From the NCBI GenBank assembly GCA_964448285.1, contig CAYUWG010000093.1, positions 1-11,800 of the forward strand: 11,800 bases of DNA, in the 5' to 3' direction. Origin of the DNA: CAYUWG01 sp964448285. GTDB lineage: Bacteria > Bacteroidota > Ignavibacteria > SZUA-365. The notes beneath the pieces were generated by a model. It saw only the letters and a list, made by a program, of their open reading frames with translations. It ran no database searches and was not told the origin of the DNA. Of the stretch, positions 7,427-11,800 are shown piece by piece (position 1 is the stretch's first letter; every line of letters starts with the position of its first letter). Both the position numbers and the translations under genes were made by a program.

Positions 7427-9514
7427 ATGAAGCACGACATCACCGATAGAATCATCGAGTACTTTTCACGGCATCCCGGTAGGAAACTCAAGACGAAAGA
7501 ACTTGCGCGCGCATTGCACCTTCCGAAGCAGGGGCGAGAGTATCAGAATCTGAAAGATGCACTCAGGACATTGCAGGAGCGAGGGGATATTCTCCGCTTG
7601 GATGGAAGGAAGTGGGCGGTTCCGCGGATCGAGAAAGAAATCGTTGGACGCATCTCGATCCATGAACGAGGCTTTGGTGAGGTGGCTATCGAGGAGAACG
7701 TATCGATTCGCATTCCGGCGGGAGCAGTCAACGGCGCGATAGATGGCGACCTTGTCCGCGTCCGAAGTTATCAGGATCGGAAGGGAAGGACCGTCGGCGA
7801 GGTTGAAGAAATCCTCGAGCGAAAGCCGAAAAGAATCGTGGGGAAGATTGCCCGTTACCGAGGCTCGTTTGTCCTTGAGCCTGATGGGAAAGGCCGCGAG
7901 CCGTTCGTTCATATTCCATCGAAGCAATTGCGCGGCGCCGCAGAGGGTGATAAGGTCATAGCGGAAATGAATGTTACCGATGGCGATATCAGTGCATCGG
8001 TCATTGAAGTTCTCGGCCGTCATGGTGACGAGCGGGTCGAGATGGAAGCGCTCGTTCATCGTTATGGCTTCGCACTCGATTTCCCGGACGATGTTCTCAA
8101 CGAAGCACGCGCACTGCAGGAATCGATACCCGCAAGCGAGATATCCCGGCGTCGGGATTTACGCAACGATATCGTGTTCACCATCGACCCGGAAGACGCG
8201 AAGGATTTCGACGACGCAGTTTCGATCGACGTGGATGAAGAGGGTAACTACTTGCTTGGCGTCCATATCGCGGATGTGAGTCATTACGTTCGTCCCGGCA
8301 GCGCGCTCGACAATGAAGCGCTCAAGCGCGGAACGAGCGTGTATTTAGTGAACGGCGTTATCCCTATGCTGCCGGAACATCTTTCGAATCACGTGTGCAG
8401 TCTTGAAGAAGGCAAAGACCGACTGACGTACTCCGCGTTCATGCGCATCACACCTCGCGGGCGCGTGGTCGAACATGCATTTGAAAAATCGGTCATCCGT
8501 TCGAAGCGGCGGTTCACTTACGAAGAAGCGGAAGAGATCATAAAGACCGGAAAGGGCGATATGTCCGAGCTGTTGCGCGTGATGCATAGAGCTTCGCAGA
8601 TGCTCATGCGCAAACGCTTTCGCGACGGAGGCATCGACTTCAACGTACCGGAAGTCCGCATCAAGCTCGATGAGGAAAGGCGCCCCGTAGAAATCATCCC
8701 GAAGCCACGACTCGATAGCATGCGTCTGATTGAAGAGTTCATGCTTCTGGCAAACCGCACGGTTGCGGAGTTCATGAACCGGCAGACAACCGAGCATGTG
8801 GTCGTCCCATTTCTCTATCGGGTTCACGATCTCCCCGACCCGGAGAAAGTTGAAGAGCTGATGGAGTTCCTCCGTCACCTGGGATTGAGCATTACACTGG
8901 ATGCGACCTCGTCGAAGTCGTTTCAACGTATGTTGGAAGCGCTCGCCGACAGACCGGAAGCGCCTGTCGTTCAAGACGTCACGATTCGTTCGATGGCAAA
9001 AGCGGTGTACAGTGCGAAAAACATCGGCCACTTCGGATTGGGCTTTCACCACTACACGCACTTCACTTCACCCATTCGCCGGTATCCCGACCTGATCGTG
9101 CATCGCCTGCTTTTCGACATTCAACAAGGGAAGCAATCCCGCTATCAGATGCAGGCTTTGACGGATATCGCCCGAATGAATTCGGCAAGCGAGCGCAACG
9201 CGATCGATGCTGAGCGTGAGTCGATCAAGGTCAAGGAGATCGAATACATGAAGCGCCACGTCGGAGATGAATTCGATGCAGTGATCAGCGGCGTTGCCGC
9301 GTTCGGCCTGTTCGTGGAGCTTATCCCGACGCTGGTGGAAGGCCTCGTGCACGTGCGTTCCCTCACGGACGATTACTATGAATACGACGCACGCAAAAAA
9401 TCTCTTATCGGACAGCGACGCCGGAAGAAATACCGTTTAGGTGATAAGGTGAGAGTACGGGTTGTCCGTGCCGACGCGGGCGACCGACAGTTGGATTTTA
9501 TCCTCGCATCATGA
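7427..9514 (+). CDS. rnr: Ribonuclease R (3'-5' exoribonuclease)
   Basis: The 695-residue enzyme degrades structured RNA processively from the 3' end. Domains in order: an N-terminal winged helix (about 1-67), two cold-shock/OB domains (about 70-200), the RNB catalytic domain (about 240-565) and a C-terminal S1 RNA-binding domain (about 612-693). The RNB metal site is intact in TIDPEDAKDFDDA (252-264), with D254, D260, D262 and D263, and the arginine-rich HFTSPIRRYPD (545-555) is typical of the family. The protein ends right after S1 and lacks the long Lys-rich tail of the longer E. coli enzyme. The start is the ATG one base after the tamB stop (TAATATG); an upstream in-frame extension lies inside tamB and is unlikely. 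No Shine-Dalgarno site is seen, so translation is probably coupled. The stop overlaps the coaX start in ATGA. Confidence 0.95.
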   Translation: MKHDITDRIIEYFSRHPGRKLKTKELARALHLPKQGREYQNLKDALRTLQERGDILRLDGRKWAVPRIEKEIVGRISIHERGFGEVAIEENVSIRIPAGAVNGAIDGDLVRVRSYQDRKGRTVGEVEEILERKPKRIVGKIARYRGSFVLEPDGKGREPFVHIPSKQLRGAAEGDKVIAEMNVTDGDISASVIEVLGRHGDERVEMEALVHRYGFALDFPDDVLNEARALQESIPASEISRRRDLRNDIVFTIDPEDAKDFDDAVSIDVDEEGNYLLGVHIADVSHYVRPGSALDNEALKRGTSVYLVNGVIPMLPEHLSNHVCSLEEGKDRLTYSAFMRITPRGRVVEHAFEKSVIRSKRRFTYEEAEEIIKTGKGDMSELLRVMHRASQMLMRKRFRDGGIDFNVPEVRIKLDEERRPVEIIPKPRLDSMRLIEEFMLLANRTVAEFMNRQTTEHVVVPFLYRVHDLPDPEKVEELMEFLRHLGLSITLDATSSKSFQRMLEALADRPEAPVVQDVTIRSMAKAVYSAKNIGHFGLGFHHYTHFTSPIRRYPDLIVHRLLFDIQQGKQSRYQMQALTDIARMNSASERNAIDAERESIKVKEIEYMKRHVGDEFDAVISGVAAFGLFVELIPTLVEGLVHVRSLTDDYYEYDARKKSLIGQRRRKKYRLGDKVRVRVVRADAGDRQLDFILAS

Positions 9515-10260
9515 ACGAAGAAGCGCTCGTTCTTCAAATCGGGAATACGACGTGCAAGCTTATCCGCATGTCCGGCCTCGATCCGGTCGGCGAAGCTGTC
9601 ATGTCGCACGCAGACATTGAAGCGCGTATTGCGCAGGCCCATCAGGATCTCTGTGGAAGGGATCCCATGCCCGTTATTCTCTGTTCGGTAGTGCCCGCAA
9701 TCGCCGATTCGGCTCTGGCAATCCTTCAGCCCAAGATCCTCGTCACCATCGATGGGGATCGAGTTGATTGGTTCAACATCAACTATCATCCGAAATCGTC
9801 GCTTGGTTCGGACCGCTTGTGTAACGCCATCGCTCTCCGGGAAGTCTATGGCTTTCCATCTCTTGCGGTAGATTGTGGGACGGCTATAACGGCGAACGTA
9901 CTCGATTCGAATGGTGATTTCATCGGTGGTTGGATTATACCGGGTTTGCGCACCAGCGCGTCGCTCTTAAAACAGCGAACCGCTCTCCTCCCGAGAAGCG
10001 ACGAGTTCGAGCATGATACTTCGCTCATCGGCGACAGCACTGAAGCAAGCATTCGTTCCGGTATTCTCTGGTCTGCACGATTCGGGATACGCCATCTACG
10101 GCAAGAGATGGAGCGGGCATTTGGAAGTGAAGTCACTATGGTGTTCACTGGAGGAGATGCCCGACTCATTGCAGACGCGAGCGAACCGAATGATCCATAC
10201 CTGACGGCAAAGGGTGCAGCTATTTACTACGCAAGGTTGAAACAGCACAAAGCTGTCTGA
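9511..10260 (+). CDS. coaX: Type III pantothenate kinase
   Basis: This 249-residue protein of the ASKHA fold should phosphorylate pantothenate, the first step of coenzyme A synthesis. Family features are present: the phosphate-1 loop IGNTT (10-14), GSDRL (99-103) with the catalytic-base candidate D101, the VDCGTA motif (120-125), GGWIIPGLR (139-147), SGILW, FTGGDARLIA and the C-terminal DPYLTAKGA. Length is normal. One key position is odd: the family has Asp two residues before the Gly of the first loop (DxGNT), where it helps hold the metal or phosphate. Here the codon is CAA, giving Gln9 (QIGNT). The gene is the last of the operon; its ATG overlaps the rnr stop in ATGA. The family call is firm; full activity is less certain because of Gln9. 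Confidence 0.9.
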   Translation: MNEEALVLQIGNTTCKLIRMSGLDPVGEAVMSHADIEARIAQAHQDLCGRDPMPVILCSVVPAIADSALAILQPKILVTIDGDRVDWFNINYHPKSSLGSDRLCNAIALREVYGFPSLAVDCGTAITANVLDSNGDFIGGWIIPGLRTSASLLKQRTALLPRSDEFEHDTSLIGDSTEASIRSGILWSARFGIRHLRQEMERAFGSEVTMVFTGGDARLIADASEPNDPYLTAKGAAIYYARLKQHKAV

Positions 10261-10272
10261 GCGGTAGTGCCG

Positions 10273-10304
10273 AGAGTCAGTTCCGTAGTGTGGTAAGTGA
10301 CTCT
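10273..10304. repeat. Inverted repeat after coaX, weak terminator candidate
   Basis: AGAGTCA (10273-10279) and TGACTCT (10298-10304) are exact reverse complements separated by 18 nt, 12 bp past the coaX stop codon. The stem can be lengthened by two G-C pairs if a two-base bulge is allowed. The position fits an operon end, but the loop is long and no T-run follows, so it is a poor intrinsic terminator. It could also be an mRNA 3'-end stabilising stem or a protein site. Confidence 0.35.
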
Positions 10305-10496
10305 GCCATAATTGAAGGACTCTGGTGTTTTCACCCGATGGTCGTTAGACTTCCTGTCTTAAAGAACAACATACAAACCGAAAAACGAGATTTCGATCAT
10401 GCACAAAGTGCTTTTCTTTCTCAGATGACCGTGGAAATAGCGAGAACCTCGGCTGAGATACAGTGCTTCGTCGGTTAATTTAAGTTTGTAAGGTTC

Positions 10497-10525
10497 TTGA
10501 CTCAGTAAGAACTGTGCCTTATATT
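10497..10525 (+). promoter_or_regulatory. Sigma70-type promoter for the beta-helix gene
   Basis: TTGACT (10497-10502) and TATATT (10520-10525) are separated by exactly 17 bp, each differing from the consensus TTGACA and TATAAT at one position. This is the best promoter match in the window. Transcription would start near 10532, about 135 nt before the start codon at 10668. It gives the surface-protein gene its own promoter, independent of the operon that ends with coaX. Some members of the inferred phylum use a different promoter consensus, which is the main caution. Confidence 0.6.
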
Positions 10526-10533
10526 CACGTTAG

Positions 10534-10640
10534 CTGATCGAGTGGGGGAATAAAGGAGGGAAACGTAGAAAGGGAAAATACCCACAAAACCAAAAGTCAT
10601 AGAAAGCAAAATCAAACGATCAGATGGTAATGTCATGATC
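10534..10640 (+). other. Possibly structured 5' leader of the beta-helix gene
   Basis: The predicted transcript begins with CTGATCG (10534-10540), which can pair with CGATCAG (10617-10623). GTGGG (10542-10546) inside it can pair with CCCAC (10581-10585). The GATCA of the 3' arm (10618-10622) can instead pair with TGATC at 10636-10640, which is followed by TTTT. The two pairings exclude each other. The enclosed sequence is purine rich and includes AAAGGAGGG (10552-10560) with no start codon after it. The stems are short and could be accidental; I recognise no known riboswitch. Confidence 0.3.
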
Positions 10641-10667
10641 TTTTCTAACAATAACTGAGAGGTTGCT

Positions 10668-11800
10668 ATGAACCACAAACACACGGTTTTCATGAACACG
10701 CTGATAGCCTTCGGTCTTCTCGTGCTCATTTCATCCAGCGGTTACGCACAGCTGAGCGGAACCTATACGATTGGTGGGGTTGCTCCCAATTATACTACCG
10801 TGACGGATGCGGTGAACGCCCTAAACAGCCAGGGTATCAGCGGTCCGGTCACCTTTAATATTCGCAGTGGAACGTACACGGGTCAGTACACGATCAACGC
10901 GATTACGAACGCTTCCTCGACGAACACCGTAACATTCCAGTCAGAGACCGGCAACAAAGCCGATGTTATACTGACGAACTCATCGAGTTCCGCGAATAAC
11001 TTCACCGTTCGTCTTAACGATGCTGATTACGTGACTTTCCAGAACATGACGATACGTGGAACGAACACGAGCTATGGAACGGCAGTCGTATTACAAGGCG
11101 GTGCCAACAACAACCAGTTCATCGGCAACAACCTCGAGTCGGTTTCGACGACATCGACCAGCACGAACCTTGCGGTAGTCTTTTCTACGAGTACAGCGAA
11201 CGATGTCAATAATCGCTTCGAGAACAACACGATTCTGAACGGCTCATACGGTATCCATCTCTACGGCACGTCAACGGGCGAAGCAGATAACGTCATTGTG
11301 GACAACGAGTTCACTGGTCAACGCGCATATGGCGTGTATGCGTACTACCAGAACAATCTGACCGTGACCGGCAATACGATTACGACGACAAGCACGACTA
11401 CTTACTACGCCATCTACAGCTACTACCCGCGAGAAGGATGGAACTTCTCCGACAATATCATGACCTTGAGCGGATCGAGCGGAAAGGGCGCCATGTACAT
11501 CTACTACTATGGCAATACCTATCAGCAAGATGATATCCTGATGAACGGAAATAACGTGACCATCACAGGTGCCACCAGCACGACGTATGGCATTTACGCC
11601 TACGGGTATCAGAATCAAGTCTCTGGTGATTACCAGATAGAAGATAACGTGTTCTCGCTCAGTTCAACCTCGACCGTGTATGGATTCTATCTCTATCAGT
11701 ACTACCAGGGCAACTTCGGCGGCGATGTCACGGCAAGGAATAACAACGTCACGATCAATACCACGAGCACGTCAACGGTTTATGGCCTCTACGACATGCG
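10668..11800 (+). CDS. Secreted right-handed beta-helix repeat protein, N-terminal part (continues beyond the right edge)
   Basis: The frame is open from the ATG at 10668 to the window end (377 codons plus two bases, no stop). A signal peptide is clear: N-terminal Lys/His, hydrophobic residues 11-21, and a likely cleavage after A27 (SGYA/QLSG). The mature start (GTYTIGG near 31-37, then VTDAVNALNSQGISGPVTFN at 45-64 and SGTYTG) is the pattern seen at the head of parallel beta-helix surface proteins in Bacteroidota, Ignavibacteria and relatives, which often end in a type IX secretion sorting domain; that end is outside the window. From about residue 112 the sequence is Asn/Thr/Ser rich with beta-helix-like NNxI coils, becoming Tyr-rich repeats after 194. 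GAGAGG (10657-10662), 5 nt before the ATG, is a ribosome-binding site. It has its own promoter. A surface, adhesive or matrix role is likely by analogy; an enzymatic role is not shown by any motif. Confidence 0.85.
   Translation, partial: MNHKHTVFMNTLIAFGLLVLISSSGYAQLSGTYTIGGVAPNYTTVTDAVNALNSQGISGPVTFNIRSGTYTGQYTINAITNASSTNTVTFQSETGNKADVILTNSSSSANNFTVRLNDADYVTFQNMTIRGTNTSYGTAVVLQGGANNNQFIGNNLESVSTTSTSTNLAVVFSTSTANDVNNRFENNTILNGSYGIHLYGTSTGEADNVIVDNEFTGQRAYGVYAYYQNNLTVTGNTITTTSTTTYYAIYSYYPREGWNFSDNIMTLSGSSGKGAMYIYYYGNTYQQDDILMNGNNVTITGATSTTYGIYAYGYQNQVSGDYQIEDNVFSLSSTSTVYGFYLYQYYQGNFGGDVTARNNNVTINTTSTSTVYGLYDM
11328..11798 (+). repeat. Protein-level tandem repeats with YGxY anchor in the beta-helix protein
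   Basis: The translated sequence repeats a pattern anchored by YGVY (221), YAIY (247), GAMY (274), YGIY (307), YGFY (338) and YGLY (372), with an earlier relative YGIHLY at 194. Spacings are 26-34 residues. Each unit runs Tyr/Gln-rich coil, then an N-[VI] step such as GNTI, DNIM, NNVT, DNVF or NNVT, then a Thr/Ser linker such as ATSTT or TSTSTV. The DNA copies are diverged, so this is an old protein repeat and not a recent duplication. Confidence 0.65.

Larger units (their letters stand above)
10261..10667. other. Intergenic region, 407 bp, with promoter and leader but no gene
   Basis: This gap lies between the end of the operon (coaX stop) and the beta-helix gene. Its left part holds an inverted repeat just after coaX; its right part holds a sigma70-type promoter and a leader of about 135 nt, each listed separately. 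An open frame of 62 codons at 10290-10478 starts with GTG, has no ribosome-binding site and no recognised motif, so I do not call it. I see no classical GC-rich hairpin followed by a T-run that would end the operon transcript. Confidence 0.7.

Noticed and set aside
6406..7491. Long open frame of 361 codons on the minus strand
   Set aside because: It lies antisense to the C-terminal part of tamB, whose forward translation shows family motifs. The antisense protein shows no motif and is explained by codon bias of the forward gene.
8345..9061. Open frame of 238 codons on the minus strand
   Set aside because: It is antisense to the RNB catalytic domain of RNase R, which is unambiguous on the plus strand.
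10290..10478. 62-codon open frame between coaX and the beta-helix gene
   Set aside because: It has a GTG start without a ribosome-binding site, no domain or signal peptide, and lies in a region with promoter and inverted-repeat features.
10552..10560. Strong Shine-Dalgarno-like AAAGGAGGG in the leader
   Set aside because: No ATG, GTG or TTG follows at a usable distance, so it does not start a gene. It may be part of the leader's purine-rich tract.
11271..11618. 115-codon minus-strand open frame at the right end
   Set aside because: It is antisense to the beta-helix repeat protein, whose plus-strand frame is open for 377 codons with a signal peptide. The antisense frame is a by-product of the Thr/Asn-rich repeats.

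Overview
The window looks like a chromosomal segment from a Gram-negative bacterium of the Fibrobacterota-Chlorobi-Bacteroidota group, most likely the Chlorobi/Ignavibacteria/Kapabacteria side. This is inference. It rests on three things: heptose-activation and TamB-type genes, which imply a lipopolysaccharide outer membrane; few recognisable Shine-Dalgarno sites inside the operon; and a secreted, Ser/Thr/Asn/Tyr-rich beta-helix protein whose N-terminus resembles type IX-secreted surface proteins common in that group. I see no rRNA, tRNA, CRISPR array, insertion sequence or phage gene.

Layout. Positions 1-295 (minus strand) hold the start of a lipoprotein gene that runs off the left edge. Positions 296-669 are a divergent non-coding region with several short palindromes. 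Positions 670-10260 (plus strand) hold six genes packed so tightly (gaps from about -20 to +3 nt) that they almost certainly form one operon. In order they are an exported dienelactone-hydrolase-like protein with a degenerate active site, heptose-7-phosphate kinase (RfaE domain I), heptose-1-phosphate adenylyltransferase (RfaE domain II), a TamB/AsmA-like giant protein, RNase R, and type III pantothenate kinase. Positions 10261-10667 are non-coding, with a good sigma70-type promoter and a possibly structured 5' leader. From 10668 to the right edge there is an unfinished secreted right-handed beta-helix protein with Tyr-rich repeats.

How the genes fit together. The two RfaE enzymes carry out the kinase and nucleotidyltransferase steps of ADP-heptose synthesis for lipopolysaccharide core. 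TamB-like proteins span the periplasm and support outer-membrane assembly or lipid transport. These two functions plus the exported hydrolase-like protein make the first half of the operon an envelope-biogenesis block. RNase R (RNA decay) and CoaX (first step of coenzyme A synthesis) are housekeeping genes translationally coupled to its end.

Most of the window is ordinary core biology. The points that deserve a second look are the DLH-like protein that has lost its nucleophile and histidine, the CoaX copy with Gln in place of the usual first Asp, the Tyr-rich repeat architecture of the surface protein and its leader, and the palindromes at the head of the operon.
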